Assembly (NCBI GenBank): GCA_018712945.1
Contig: DVFZ01000051.1
Location: forward strand, 1 to 64,000
From: Candidatus Pullichristensenella stercorigallinarum
Lineage (GTDB): Bacteria > Bacillota > Clostridia > Christensenellales > Aristaeellaceae
Reading direction: 5' to 3'
Length of the DNA stretch: 64,000 nt
Positions within the stretch are counted from its first letter, which is position 1. The number at the start of each line of letters is the position of its first letter. The position numbers and the translations under genes are program-made. The notes beneath the pieces are model-generated. The model searched no databases. It was given only the letters and a program-made list of their open reading frames with translations, and was not told the DNA's origin. Positions 34,117-44,328 of this stretch are shown one piece after another.

Positions 34117-35486
34117 AGCGATTGAAAAAGGGTTTTACAGTGCTCGTTGTGTTCTCCTGCCTGACGGCCGGGGCTTTGGCGCAGTCTGTGGACGCCACGG
34201 CGCGCCTGGCCGAGCTTGGTTATCTGCGCGAAGACGCGGAAAACCTGGATGTGGCCGTGCAGAATTTCCAGACCGCCAATGGCCTGGAGGTCACCGGCGG
34301 GCTGGACGAGGCCACGTTGCAGGCGTTGGCAAGCGAAAGCGCGCTTTCCAAGCAGGAGTACCTGCTCTCCGTGGCCGAGAGCTATCCGGAAGAACCGCTC
34401 GTAAGCGGCAAGACCGGCGACAGCGTGCGGCAAATGCAGCAGGCCCTGCGCGACCTGGGCTACTATGAGGGCGAGGCCGACGGCGTGTTCGGCGACGCCA
34501 CCCGCCTGGCGGTGATGGCTTTCCAGACCGCCAACGGCCTCTATGCCAGTGGCGAGGCCGACCGCGCCATGCTCCTGCTTTTGCACGAGGGGCAGACGCT
34601 TTCCTGGCAGGACTTCATTGCCGGCAAGGTGTGCGAACGGGGCGATTCCGGCGCCGGGGTGCGCTCGCTGCAACGGCGGCTCAAGCAAATGGGCTATTAC
34701 GACGGCGAATGCACGGATGTATTCGGCGATTCCACCCAGCGCGCCGTAGAGCGCTTCCAATCCCAAAACGGGCTGGAAATCACCGGCCGCGCCGACGAGG
34801 AAACCTGCCGGCTGCTTTACTCCGGCACGGCCAGCGCCCCGGCGGACGACGGCGTGATGCGTCTGGGCGACGCGGGCGAGGACGTGCGCGAAATGCAGGG
34901 TTTGCTTTCCAACCTCGGCTATCTCAGCCAGAACACCACCGGCGAGTATGGCGCGGACACCTATGTGGCGGTGACGCTGTATCAGATCGCCAACGGCGTT
35001 GCGCCCAGCGGCGAGGCCGACGAAGCGCTGGTGGAATCCATGCGCTCGCAGGATGTGGTGCCTCTTTCCGAGGCGGCAGAGGCGCTGCGCGAAAGCGAAG
35101 CCAGCGTGAACGCGGACACGCTTTCCCGGGTCACGGCCGCGGCTTCCGAAATGCTCGGCCAGGCTTTTGCCGGCAGTGGCGGCAGCCTGTTTCCCGGCTT
35201 TCCCTTTGTGCAATATGTCTATGCCCGCGCCGGGGTGGGCCTGACCGACCCTGGCCGCATCCTCGAGGACGCCGCCGGCCGCGCGTTTGACGCGCAGAGC
35301 ATCTCCGCCGGCGAAGTGGTGGCCCTGGAATTCAGCGGCGAATCCGGCGCGAGCATGCTCTACGCCGTCAGCCTCGGCGGCACGCGCGTGGCCTACGTGG
35401 ATACGTCTACAGGCTATATCGTCTCCGGCGATTTGACGTCGATGCCCTTTAGCAATGCCTATGTGTGGAACTTTTCCCAGCCTTGA
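34113..35486 (+). CDS. secreted PG_binding_1-repeat protein with degenerate C-terminal NlpC/P60-like region
   Basis: VRQMQQALRDLGYYEGEADGVFGDATRLAVMAFQTANGL repeats; C-term FPFVQYVYARAGVGLTDPG; ATGA overlap with the upstream gene. Confidence 0.8.
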   Translation: MKRLKKGFTVLVVFSCLTAGALAQSVDATARLAELGYLREDAENLDVAVQNFQTANGLEVTGGLDEATLQALASESALSKQEYLLSVAESYPEEPLVSGKTGDSVRQMQQALRDLGYYEGEADGVFGDATRLAVMAFQTANGLYASGEADRAMLLLLHEGQTLSWQDFIAGKVCERGDSGAGVRSLQRRLKQMGYYDGECTDVFGDSTQRAVERFQSQNGLEITGRADEETCRLLYSGTASAPADDGVMRLGDAGEDVREMQGLLSNLGYLSQNTTGEYGADTYVAVTLYQIANGVAPSGEADEALVESMRSQDVVPLSEAAEALRESEASVNADTLSRVTAAASEMLGQAFAGSGGSLFPGFPFVQYVYARAGVGLTDPGRILEDAAGRAFDAQSISAGEVVALEFSGESGASMLYAVSLGGTRVAYVDTSTGYIVSGDLTSMPFSNAYVWNFSQP

Positions 35487-36240
35487 GCGCGGCGTGCCGC
35501 TCCTTCCCGGCGAACGGCTGGACGATTTGCAGTGCGGCGGTTACCGCCTGATCCAGCGCCCGGACGCCTTCCGCTTCGGCACCGATTCGGTGCTGCTGGC
35601 GGATTTTGCCGCGCCCCGGCCGCGCACGCGCGCGGTGGATCTGGGCTGTGGCACCGGGGCGGTGGCCATGCTGATGGCTGCCCATGAACCGGGGCTTTGT
35701 GTGGACGCGGTGGAACTTCAGCCGGATATCGCCGATATGGCGCGCCGCAGCGTGCTGCTCAACGGCCTGGAAGGGCGCATGCGCGTGTTCGCCGCCGATC
35801 TGCGCGACGCGCATACCTTTCTGGGCCACGGGCAATACGCGCTGGCGGTGTGCAATCCCCCCTACGGGCGCGCGGGCGGAACGCTGCCGAGCCGGAACGA
35901 GAGCGTGCGCCTGGCGCGGCATGAATGCGGGCTCACCCCGGGCGACGTGGCCAAAAGCGCGGCGCGGCTGCTCAAAAACGGCGGGCGGCTGTGCGTGGTA
36001 TTTCCCGCGCCGCGGGCGCTGGAGATGATGCGCGCCATGGAGGACCATGGCATCGCCCCCAAGCGCGTGCGTACCGTGCACGGTATGCCGGATCGCGCGC
36101 CCAAATTCGTGCTCATCGACGGCGTGCGCGGCGGCGGAAGCGGCCTGCACTGGCTGCCGCCGCTGGTTTTGCGCACGGCGGACGGCTCGTTCAGCGCCGA
36201 ATGGAAGCGCATTTACCGCGTGGAGGAGGCCCCGGTTTGA
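35455..36240 (+). CDS. tRNA1(Val) (adenine37-N6)-methyltransferase family protein (TrmN6/YfiC-like)
   Basis: DDLQCGGYRLIQRPDAFRFGTDSVLLADFA, VDLGCGTGAVAMLMA, VCNPPYG. Confidence 0.88.
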   Translation: MPMCGTFPSLERGVPLLPGERLDDLQCGGYRLIQRPDAFRFGTDSVLLADFAAPRPRTRAVDLGCGTGAVAMLMAAHEPGLCVDAVELQPDIADMARRSVLLNGLEGRMRVFAADLRDAHTFLGHGQYALAVCNPPYGRAGGTLPSRNESVRLARHECGLTPGDVAKSAARLLKNGGRLCVVFPAPRALEMMRAMEDHGIAPKRVRTVHGMPDRAPKFVLIDGVRGGGSGLHWLPPLVLRTADGSFSAEWKRIYRVEEAPV

Positions 36241-36434
36241 GGGCCGCGCCCTGGCTGGGGAAATGCGCGCGGAAATATATGAAGAATTAACATACATCTG
36301 TTATACTTTTGACAGATTTGAGCAATCACTTCCGGGTATGCCGGGAAATTGGAAGGCGTATGAGCGCGCTTGACCGTTTGGAAAAACCACTCCCGGATGT
36401 GCCGGGAAATTGCAATTGATGGGAGACATGCTTT

Positions 36435-38315
36435 GTGAGCAAGCTGCTCGGCGGCTCCACCAGCGTGCGCATCCGCAGGTGCGCGTTGATTCTGCTGGAT
36501 CTGGCGCTGCTCTACATAGCGATCGAGCTGGCGGTGGTGTTCCGCTACGATGGCGCGATCAGCCAGACCATGCGCGTCCGGCTCGACCGCCGCATCCCCC
36601 TGCTGATCGTCTTTTATACGGGCGCGCTGATGGCAGGCGGCGTATATCATATGATGTGGCGCTACGCCGGCGCGCGCGAGCTGTTCCGGCTGATGTTCTT
36701 GTGCGCTGTGGCCACGGGCGCGGTGCTTTTGTGCAACCGCGTGTTTGCCTGGCGCATGCCGCGTTCGCTGTTTTCGTTGATCGGCATTTTTGATTTTTTG
36801 CTGGTGGGCGCTTCGCGCTTTGGCTGGAAGATATGCCGCGAGGCCTACTTTGCCCGCCGCAGCGATCCGGATCACAACCGGGTATTGATCGTCGGCGCGG
36901 GCGAGGGCGGCGCTTACGCGGCGCGCGCCTGTCAGGAGGGCCGCCGGCTCACGGGCGTGCCCATCGCCTTTGTGGACGACAACCCGGATAAACGCGGCAT
37001 GCGCGTGTGCGGCATTCCCGTGTTGGGCGAGGTGCAGGACATTCCCGACCTGGTGGAAAACAAGGGCATTTCCGAAATCATCATCGCCATTCCCCACATC
37101 AAGGGCAACCGTCTTAATGAGATTGTATCCGTCTGCAAATCGACCAAGTGCCGCGTGCGCATACTCAACGACCCCGGCGGGCTGGGCGAGCGCAGCGTGG
37201 ATGGGCGGCAAGCCTTCCGCGAGGTCAACACCTCGGACTTCCTCTCCCGCGACGAAGTGACGCTGGATATGGAATCTATCCGCGGCTACCTGTCCGGCAA
37301 GGTGGTGCTGGTCACCGGCGGCGGCGGCTCCATCGGCTCGGAGATCTGCCGCCAGGTGATGCGCTTTGACCCGAAACTTCTGTTGATCTTTGACATTTAC
37401 GAAAACTGCGCCTACGAGTTGGAATGCGAGTTGAAGCAGAACTATGGGCCGGATTGCCCCATCCGCGTGTTGATTGGCAACATTTGCGACCGCGCGGAGC
37501 TGGATAATCTGTTCGACGAATATCATCCCACCATCGTGTTCCACGCCGCCGCGCACAAGCATGTGCCGCTGATGGAGGAAAGCTGCGCAGAGGCCGTGAA
37601 AAACAATGTGTTCGGCACGCTGAACCTGCTTTCCTCGGCCGCGGAGCACGGCGTGGAGCGGCTGGTGCAGCTTTCCACAGACAAGGCGGTCAATCCCACC
37701 AACGTCATGGGCGCCACCAAGCGCGTCACCGAAATGCTCATCCAGAGCTTTGCGCGCAATACGAAGATGCAGTGCATGGCTGTGCGCTTTGGCAACGTGC
37801 TCGGTTCGCACGGCAGCGTCATCCCCCTGTTTGAAGCGCAAATCAAAAAGGGCGGGCCGCTTACGCTCACCCACCCGGATATCACCCGCTATTTCATGAC
37901 CATCCCCGAGGCGGCGCAGCTGGTGTTGCAGGCGGGCGCGCTGGCGGCGGGCGGGGCCATCTATGTGCTGGATATGGGCGAGCCGGTACGCATCAAGGAT
38001 TTGGCCGAAAAGCTGATCCGTTTTTACGGCTACACCCCGGGCGTGGATATGCAAATCAAGATTACCGGCCTGCGCCCCGGCGAAAAGCTCTATGAGGAAT
38101 TGCTCATGGACAAGGAGCGCGACGGCATGACCTCCACCGCGCACCACAAGATATTCGTCGCCCCGCCCATCGTAGTGGATGACAGCATATTCTCCGCCCA
38201 GCTCGACGCTCTGCGCCAGGCCGCCGAACGTGGCGTAAACGCCGAGGTGGTCGAACAACTGCATGAGATCGTCGAGACCTACACGCCGGACGAAAGCGCC
38301 CGGCAGGCGGGATAG
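36435..38315 (+). CDS. polysaccharide biosynthesis protein, nucleoside-diphosphate sugar epimerase/dehydratase (CapD-like)
   Basis: N-terminal TMs; VLIVGAGEGGAYAARAC; VLVTGGGGSIGSEICRQV; STDKAVNPTNVMGATKRVTEM; RPGEKLYEELL. Confidence 0.92.
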   Translation: MSKLLGGSTSVRIRRCALILLDLALLYIAIELAVVFRYDGAISQTMRVRLDRRIPLLIVFYTGALMAGGVYHMMWRYAGARELFRLMFLCAVATGAVLLCNRVFAWRMPRSLFSLIGIFDFLLVGASRFGWKICREAYFARRSDPDHNRVLIVGAGEGGAYAARACQEGRRLTGVPIAFVDDNPDKRGMRVCGIPVLGEVQDIPDLVENKGISEIIIAIPHIKGNRLNEIVSVCKSTKCRVRILNDPGGLGERSVDGRQAFREVNTSDFLSRDEVTLDMESIRGYLSGKVVLVTGGGGSIGSEICRQVMRFDPKLLLIFDIYENCAYELECELKQNYGPDCPIRVLIGNICDRAELDNLFDEYHPTIVFHAAAHKHVPLMEESCAEAVKNNVFGTLNLLSSAAEHGVERLVQLSTDKAVNPTNVMGATKRVTEMLIQSFARNTKMQCMAVRFGNVLGSHGSVIPLFEAQIKKGGPLTLTHPDITRYFMTIPEAAQLVLQAGALAAGGAIYVLDMGEPVRIKDLAEKLIRFYGYTPGVDMQIKITGLRPGEKLYEELLMDKERDGMTSTAHHKIFVAPPIVVDDSIFSAQLDALRQAAERGVNAEVVEQLHEIVETYTPDESARQAG

Positions 38316-38423
38316 GCGGCCGGGCTTTTCACAAGAAACCATCCCCTTCAGGCTGTGGGCTTGCGCCCTGCCTGTTGGGGATGGATTTTCTCTCTATCGC
38401 ATTTGTGACCGCAAGGAAAGAGA

Positions 38424-38942
38424 GTGGTTTTTGTGCAGGGCGTAAAACGCAATATGGTACGGCTCCTGCCCCATGACGGCGCATGGGAAGTTGAATTCCG
38501 GGAAACGGAAGCGCGGTTACGGGAGTTGTGGGGCGGCAGCGTTCTGGATGTGCAGCACATCGGCAGCACCGCCGTCAAGGGCATATGGGCAAAGCCAATC
38601 CTTGATGTGGCCGTGGTGGTCAAATCGTATGCGGATATGGATACCGGCGCTTTGGCGGGAGCGGGGTACGAATACCGCGGGGCGCAGCCTCCCAATGGCA
38701 GGCACCTTTTTGTCCTGCGTGGGAAAGACGGCATGTCCTTGCACCATATCCACTGTTATGAACCCAATGCCCCTGATTTTATCCGCTGCGTCGGTTTTCG
38801 GGATTATCTGATTGCGCACCCACAGGTGGCCCTTCAGTATTCACAACTGAAGCGCAGCCTGGCGGAGCAATTTGCGGAAAACCGGGTTGCCTATACCGAA
38901 GCCAAAGGGGAATTTATACGATCCATTTATGAAAAGCTTTGA
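38424..38942 (+). CDS. GrpB family protein (nucleotidyltransferase-like)
   Basis: VQHIGSTAVKGIWAKPILDVAVVV; FRDYLIAHPQVALQYSQLKRSLA. Confidence 0.88.
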   Translation: MVFVQGVKRNMVRLLPHDGAWEVEFRETEARLRELWGGSVLDVQHIGSTAVKGIWAKPILDVAVVVKSYADMDTGALAGAGYEYRGAQPPNGRHLFVLRGKDGMSLHHIHCYEPNAPDFIRCVGFRDYLIAHPQVALQYSQLKRSLAEQFAENRVAYTEAKGEFIRSIYEKL

Positions 38943-38995
38943 AAGCCCTTCGCCGGCCGGCGCTGTATTCTTTGCAGCCGGGCCGGCGGATCTTT

Positions 38996-39829
38996 TTACG
39001 CCCGGCGGCGCGAGGAAAGGACGGTGTAGCCCGTCACCGCCGCCAGCACCACCAGCGCGCCCGCGATGCTCAACGGGCCGGGATTTTCCCCCAGGAACAA
39101 AAAGCACCAGGTGGGGTTGAGGATGGGCTCGATGTTGGAAACAATGGCCGCCGTTACCGACGACACACCCTGGCGCATGCCGATACTGAAGAAGAGATAG
39201 CCCAGCGTCAGGCTCGCCCCCATGCCCAACGCGGCGGCAAAGTGGCCCACATTGGCAGTCACGCCCGCGTCAAAGGGCATATACAAAACCAACAGCGCGG
39301 CAATGAGGTTTCCCTGATAGGAATAGCTCAAAGCGTCGCAGTCCGGCCGGCGCGCGGCCAGATAAACAATGGCATAGGTGAACGCCGAGGAGATGGCCAG
39401 CGCGTTGCCGAGCATCCCGCCTCCGGACAACCCTTGACAGAAACACAAAACCACGCCGAGCAATACAACCAGCACGCTGACCGTATCCAGCCGCGAAGGC
39501 TTTTTGCGCTGTACCACCGCTTCAAAGAGGATGACCACCACCGGCATGGCATATTGCAAAACGATGGCGTTGGCAGCGCTGGTGAGTTTATTTGCGAAGA
39601 CGAACAGTACCGATGTGCCCATCACGCCGAATGCGCCCAGCCAGGTACCGAAAGTGTTGGTCGGCCGGTAGCTTTTGCGCACCGCGCCCAACACGATGGC
39701 GGCGACCAATGCCCGGAACCCGGCGATGGTCAGCGCGTTCCAGGGAACGAGCTTGGATAAAAGTCCGCCGAAGCTCCAGCAGACGCAGGCGAGCAGTATG
39801 CAGGCGATGGATGAACGTTTGGCCGGCAA
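38996..39829 (-). CDS. DMT family (EamA) transporter
   Basis: VCWSFGGLLSKLVPWNALTIAGFRALVAAIVL; SVTAAIVSNIEPILNPTWCFLFLGE. Confidence 0.88.
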   Translation of the reverse strand: MPAKRSSIACILLACVCWSFGGLLSKLVPWNALTIAGFRALVAAIVLGAVRKSYRPTNTFGTWLGAFGVMGTSVLFVFANKLTSAANAIVLQYAMPVVVILFEAVVQRKKPSRLDTVSVLVVLLGVVLCFCQGLSGGGMLGNALAISSAFTYAIVYLAARRPDCDALSYSYQGNLIAALLVLYMPFDAGVTANVGHFAAALGMGASLTLGYLFFSIGMRQGVSSVTAAIVSNIEPILNPTWCFLFLGENPGPLSIAGALVVLAAVTGYTVLSSRRRA

Positions 39830-39938
39830 TCAGAAGACCCCTTCCCAGGTAGAATAACCCGTTTGAATGTGAAAATACGGGCAACAGAAATGGCCCTCCC
39901 CGCCGGTGCGGACAGAGGGCCAATGCCTGCCGCGCGGC

Positions 39939-40355
39939 TCAGTACGCTTCTTCCAAAAGCGTGATGCCGTTTTTGCGCAGCGTTTCTTCGGCGCGGGCGC
40001 GGTCTTTCACATAAAAGATCACGCAGGCGTCAACCGACTTGGAAATATAGGCGTATACGTATTCCAGCGAAATGCCTTCCTTTTGCAGAAGCTGCAAAAC
40101 GGCGTTGAGGCCGCCGGGCACGTCGTCCACGCGCACGCAGAGCACTTCGGTGATGGAAACGGTGAAGTGGCGCTCGCGCAGTACCTGCTCGGCCTTCACC
40201 GGGTCGCTGACGATCAGGCGCAAAATGCCGAACTCCACCGTGTCGGCCAACGTAATGGCGCGCACGTCGATGCCGTTGTCGGTCAAGGCCTGGGTAAGCT
40301 CGCAAAGCGTGCCGGTGCGGTTTTCCAGGAATACGGAAAGCTGACGGACAGCCAT
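39939..40355 (-). CDS. tandem ACT domain protein
   Basis: QLSVFLENRTGTLCELTQALTDNGIDVRAITLADTVEFGILRLIV...; second ACT unit follows. Confidence 0.85.
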   Translation of the reverse strand: MAVRQLSVFLENRTGTLCELTQALTDNGIDVRAITLADTVEFGILRLIVSDPVKAEQVLRERHFTVSITEVLCVRVDDVPGGLNAVLQLLQKEGISLEYVYAYISKSVDACVIFYVKDRARAEETLRKNGITLLEEAY

Positions 40356-40357
40356 GG

Positions 40358-40936
40358 TCAAGCCTCCTTCTGCGCCCGCCCGAGGGCGAAGGCGCGGCGG
40401 TTGAGTTCAAGGAATTTGGGCGGAACCTGCTTTTCCAGCGCCGCCTGCCAGGTTTCTTCGGGCAAATCCATGCGCGAGGCAAGCACGCCCATCAAAACCA
40501 TATTCACAGCCTTGGGATTGCCGGCCTCCAACGCCAGTTTCATCGCGTCGAGCGAAACGACGCTGGCGCGCTGGGAGAGCTTTTCAACGATGTTCTCCGG
40601 ATACGTTGCCGCGCCGGTGATGACCGGCATGGGCATGGTTTCGCGCGTGTTGGTGATAATCACGCCCGTGTTTTTCAGCCACGGCAGGTAACGCGCCGCC
40701 TCCAGCGGCTCAAAGGCCAGCATATAGTCCGCTTCGCCCAGATCGACGATGGGCGAGTGCACTTCGCTTCCGTAGCGCACATAGGTGACCACGCTGCCGC
40801 CGCGCTGCGACATGCCGTGCACCTCGCTGACCTTGACGTCGTAATCCAGGGAAACCAGCGCCTGGCCGAGCACCTTGGAAGCCAGCAGCGTGCCCTGTCC
40901 GCCGACGCCGACAATCATGATGGATGTGGTATTCAT
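40358..40936 (-). CDS. iorB: indolepyruvate ferredoxin oxidoreductase, beta subunit
   Basis: IMIVGVGGQGTLLASKVLGQAL, SEVHGMSQRGGSVVTYVRYG. Confidence 0.93.
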   Translation of the reverse strand: MNTTSIMIVGVGGQGTLLASKVLGQALVSLDYDVKVSEVHGMSQRGGSVVTYVRYGSEVHSPIVDLGEADYMLAFEPLEAARYLPWLKNTGVIITNTRETMPMPVITGAATYPENIVEKLSQRASVVSLDAMKLALEAGNPKAVNMVLMGVLASRMDLPEETWQAALEKQVPPKFLELNRRAFALGRAQKEA

Positions 40937-42672
40937 GCTTCGCCCTCCTCAATGGCCTTGAAGCCGCAGGTATGCATGCACAGCCCGCAGCCGACGCACT
41001 GGGCGTCGTCCACCCAAACCTTTCCGTCCGCAAAGCGCAGCGCCGGGCAGCCCAGCTTCATGCAGGCGCGGCAGCCGCGGCAGCGGGCGGCGTCGATGCG
41101 CACCGGCTTTTTGTGGCGCACATATTTGAGCAGCGCGCAGGGGCGGCGGGAGATGATCACCGAGGGCGCGTCCTTGGCAAGTTCATCGCGCAGAACGCGG
41201 GTCAGCTCCGCTATGTCGTTCGGGTCGACCACGCGGATGTTCTCCGGGGCCACGCCCGCGCCCTCGCAGAGCTTTTCAATGTGGATTTTCGGCGCGGGCA
41301 CGTTTTTGAGCGTCATGCCCGTGGTGGGGTTCTGCTGGTGGCCGGTCATGCCGGTGATGGCGTTGTCGAGCACAATCATGGTGGTCACGCCGAGGTTGTA
41401 CACGGTGTTGACCACGCCGGTGATGCCCGAGTGGATGAACGTGGAATCGCCCAGCACGGCCACGGAATGCTTCGCCTCTTCCGGGCGGATGGCGGCGTAG
41501 CCGTGCAGCATGTTGAACGACGCGCCCATGCACAGGGTGGTATCCAAAGCGTTGAGCGGCGCGGTGGCGCCCAGCGTATAGCAGCCGATATCGCCAAACA
41601 CCGTCAACTTCAGGCGCGAAAGCACGCTAAACAGCCCCCGGTGCGGGCAACCGGCGCACATCACCGGCGGGCGGCCGGGCAGGGTTTCGCCCAGCGTCTT
41701 GGTGGCGGGCAGCGACGCGCCCATGGCCTTGCGCACGCGGTACTGCGAAAGCTCGCCCAACAGCCCGGTGCGGTCCTTGCCGCCGCAAAGGGGCACGCCC
41801 GCGGCGCGCAGGGCGTTTTCGATAAAGGGATCAAGCTCCTCAATGACAAACAGGCGGTCTACCTTGGTGGCAAAGGCGCGGATGCGCTCGATGGGCAGGG
41901 GATAGACCATGCCGATTTTGAACACGCTGGCCTGCGGGAAGGCTTCGCGCACATACTGGTAGGCCGCGCCGGAGGTGACAAAGCCCAGCTCCGGGTTGCG
42001 CATTTCCTCGCGGTTCAAGTCGCATTCCTCGCTGTATTTGCGCAAAGCTTCCATGTGCTGTTCCACCACCACATGGCGCTTGACGGCCACGGCGGGCATG
42101 GATACGTATTTCTGCGCATCCTTGACGTAGGGGCGCAGGGGCGCCTCCACACGCGGGGAAGTTTCCACTAGGCTCTGCGAATGGGCGATGCGCGTCACCG
42201 TGCGCAGCATGACGGGCGTATCATAGGCTTCCGACAGTTCGAAGGCGCGCTTGGTGAAGGCGAGGCACTCGGCGGAATCCGCCGGCTCCAGCATGGGCAG
42301 CTTGGCAGCCTCGGCGTAGTGGCGGGAATCCTGCTCGTTTTGCGAGGAATGGATGGCCGGGTCGTCCGCCACGCAGACGACCAATCCGGCGTTTACGCCC
42401 ACATAGGCGGCGGTAAACAGCGGGTCGGCGGCCACGTTCAACCCCACATGCTTCATGGCGGTAAAGCTGCGCGCTCCCGCCAGCGACGCGCCCACGGCGC
42501 TTTCCAGGGCCACTTTCTCGTTGGAGGCCCATTCGGCGTAGATTGCATCGTAATCCGCGGCAAATTCGGTAATCTCCGTCGAGGGCGTGCCCGGATAGGA
42601 GGAAACAAAGCGGCAACCGGCCTCATACAGCCCGCGCGCCACCGCGGCGTTCCCGATCATCAATTCTTTCAT
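40933..42672 (-). CDS. iorA: indolepyruvate ferredoxin oxidoreductase, alpha subunit
   Basis: MIGNAAVARGLYEAGCRFVSSYPGTPSTEI; MCAGCPHRGLF; C-terminal CRGCRACMKLGCPAL / CVGCGLCMHTC Fe-S motifs. Confidence 0.94.
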   Translation of the reverse strand: MKELMIGNAAVARGLYEAGCRFVSSYPGTPSTEITEFAADYDAIYAEWASNEKVALESAVGASLAGARSFTAMKHVGLNVAADPLFTAAYVGVNAGLVVCVADDPAIHSSQNEQDSRHYAEAAKLPMLEPADSAECLAFTKRAFELSEAYDTPVMLRTVTRIAHSQSLVETSPRVEAPLRPYVKDAQKYVSMPAVAVKRHVVVEQHMEALRKYSEECDLNREEMRNPELGFVTSGAAYQYVREAFPQASVFKIGMVYPLPIERIRAFATKVDRLFVIEELDPFIENALRAAGVPLCGGKDRTGLLGELSQYRVRKAMGASLPATKTLGETLPGRPPVMCAGCPHRGLFSVLSRLKLTVFGDIGCYTLGATAPLNALDTTLCMGASFNMLHGYAAIRPEEAKHSVAVLGDSTFIHSGITGVVNTVYNLGVTTMIVLDNAITGMTGHQQNPTTGMTLKNVPAPKIHIEKLCEGAGVAPENIRVVDPNDIAELTRVLRDELAKDAPSVIISRRPCALLKYVRHKKPVRIDAARCRGCRACMKLGCPALRFADGKVWVDDAQCVGCGLCMHTCGFKAIEEGEA

Positions 42673-42782
42673 GGCGACCTCTCCTGATTTCTGCCCGCCG
42701 CAAGGGACGGCGGGGCGGGTTTTTGAGCGAAGATGGGGATACGCGCCAACATAAGGGGGCGGCGCGCAATTCCCGTCCTTTC

Positions 42783-44087
42783 CTAGCGCATGTCGCGCAA
42801 ATCGACGATGCGCTTGGCCTTGCCCCCGGCAAAGCGTTCGATGGTTTTGGGGCCGACGAGCTTTACTTTCGCGTCGATGCCAAGCACCACGCGCAGTTTG
42901 GCGCGGATGGTGGCGGTGAGCTCCTCCAGAGCGGCGAAGCTGTCCAGCAGCGAACCGTCCATCAGCTCCACCTGCACCTCGAGGGTATCGTGGTATCCCT
43001 CGCGGCGGATATAGAGCATGTAGTGCGGGCTGATTTGCGGGATCTGCATGATGACGGACTCAATCTGGCTGGGGAATACGTTCACGCCGCGGATTTTGAG
43101 CATATCGTCCGAACGGCCCATGACCTTTTCCATACGCGCGTGGGTGCGGCCGCACTTGCACGGCTCGGTGGTGATCCGGGTCAAATCGCGCGTGCGGTAG
43201 CGCAGAAGGGGCATGGCTTCCTTGGTCAGCGTGGTGACGATCAGTTCGCCCGCTTCGCCCTCGTCTTTCGGCTCCAGCGTTTCCGGATCGACGATTTCGG
43301 GCAGGAAGTGGTCCTCGGCAAAGTGCAGGCCACAGCGGTATTCGCATTCGCCGCTGACGCCGGGGCCGATCAATTCGGACATGCCGTAGTTGTCCGTGGC
43401 GAACAGGCCGAGGCGCTTTTCAATCTTGGCGCGCAGCTCGGTGGTGCAGCCCTCAGAGCCGAACAGGCCGATGCGCAGCTTGAAGTCCTCCGGCCCGTAG
43501 CCCAATTCCGCCGCCAGCTCGCCCAGGTACATGGCGTAGGTGGGAGTGGCGATGAGCGTGGTGACGCCGAAATCCTTCATCAGCATCAGCTGCTTTTCCG
43601 AATTACCGGAGGAGGCCGGCACCACCGCCGCGCCCACGCGCTCCAGGCCGTAGTGCAGCCCCAGCGCGCCGGTGAACAGGCCATAGCCAAAGCTGATCTG
43701 GGCGATGTCGGATTCGTTTACGCCCGCGGCGCAGATGATGCGCGCCATGACGCCAGACCACATATCCAGGTCGTTTTTCGTATAGCCGACCACGGTGGGT
43801 TTGCCTGTGGTGCCGGAAGAGGCGTGGATGCGCACCACCTTTTCCCGGGGCACGGCAAACAGCCCAAAGGGATAGTTGTCGCGCAAATCGGCCTTGGTGG
43901 TGGGCGGGATCAGGCGCACGTCCGCCAATGTGCGGATATGTTCGGGCTTTAAGCCGATGGAATCAAAGCGTTTATGGTAGAAGGGCACGTTTTCATAGCA
44001 GTAGCGCACGATGTGCTGAAGCCTTTCGAGCTTGAGCGCCTCCAGCTCGGGGCGGGGCATCGTTTCCGCGCGCGGGTCGAACATCAC
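42783..44087 (-). CDS. paaK: phenylacetate-CoA ligase
   Basis: VRIHASSGTTGKPTVVGYTKNDLDMWSGVMARI; GRSDDMLKIRGVNVFPSQIE. Confidence 0.94.
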   Translation of the reverse strand: MMFDPRAETMPRPELEALKLERLQHIVRYCYENVPFYHKRFDSIGLKPEHIRTLADVRLIPPTTKADLRDNYPFGLFAVPREKVVRIHASSGTTGKPTVVGYTKNDLDMWSGVMARIICAAGVNESDIAQISFGYGLFTGALGLHYGLERVGAAVVPASSGNSEKQLMLMKDFGVTTLIATPTYAMYLGELAAELGYGPEDFKLRIGLFGSEGCTTELRAKIEKRLGLFATDNYGMSELIGPGVSGECEYRCGLHFAEDHFLPEIVDPETLEPKDEGEAGELIVTTLTKEAMPLLRYRTRDLTRITTEPCKCGRTHARMEKVMGRSDDMLKIRGVNVFPSQIESVIMQIPQISPHYMLYIRREGYHDTLEVQVELMDGSLLDSFAALEELTATIRAKLRVVLGIDAKVKLVGPKTIERFAGGKAKRIVDLRDMR

Positions 44088-44328
44088 AAGGCATCGCTCC
44101 CATGTGTATTATAGGCTTATTTATAGGATAACACGTTTTCGCGCGCGATGCAAGAAAAAAGCGATTCCAAGGTGCGAAATCTCCCGCCTGGGCGCACAAA
44201 AAGTGCAAACCATGTCCATCAAATGACAAAAAATCGTTTTTTATAAATATGCTTGCTTTTCCCATTCCGGAAAGGTAAAATATTATCGGCAACAGAGTCA
44301 TTTTTATCGGCGGGAGGGAACCCTGGCG

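Noticed and set aside
36213-38342. 709-aa minus-strand ORF opposite the CapD-like gene (similarly 3837-5780, 48243-49745, 55146-56798, 1774-2886)
   Set aside because: All overlap well-supported plus-strand genes in antisense and have low-complexity shadow-ORF composition.
40358-44087. iorAB-ACT-paaK cluster as a novel pathway
   Set aside because: Indolepyruvate oxidoreductase with an arylacetate-CoA ligase is an established arrangement for aromatic amino acid catabolism.
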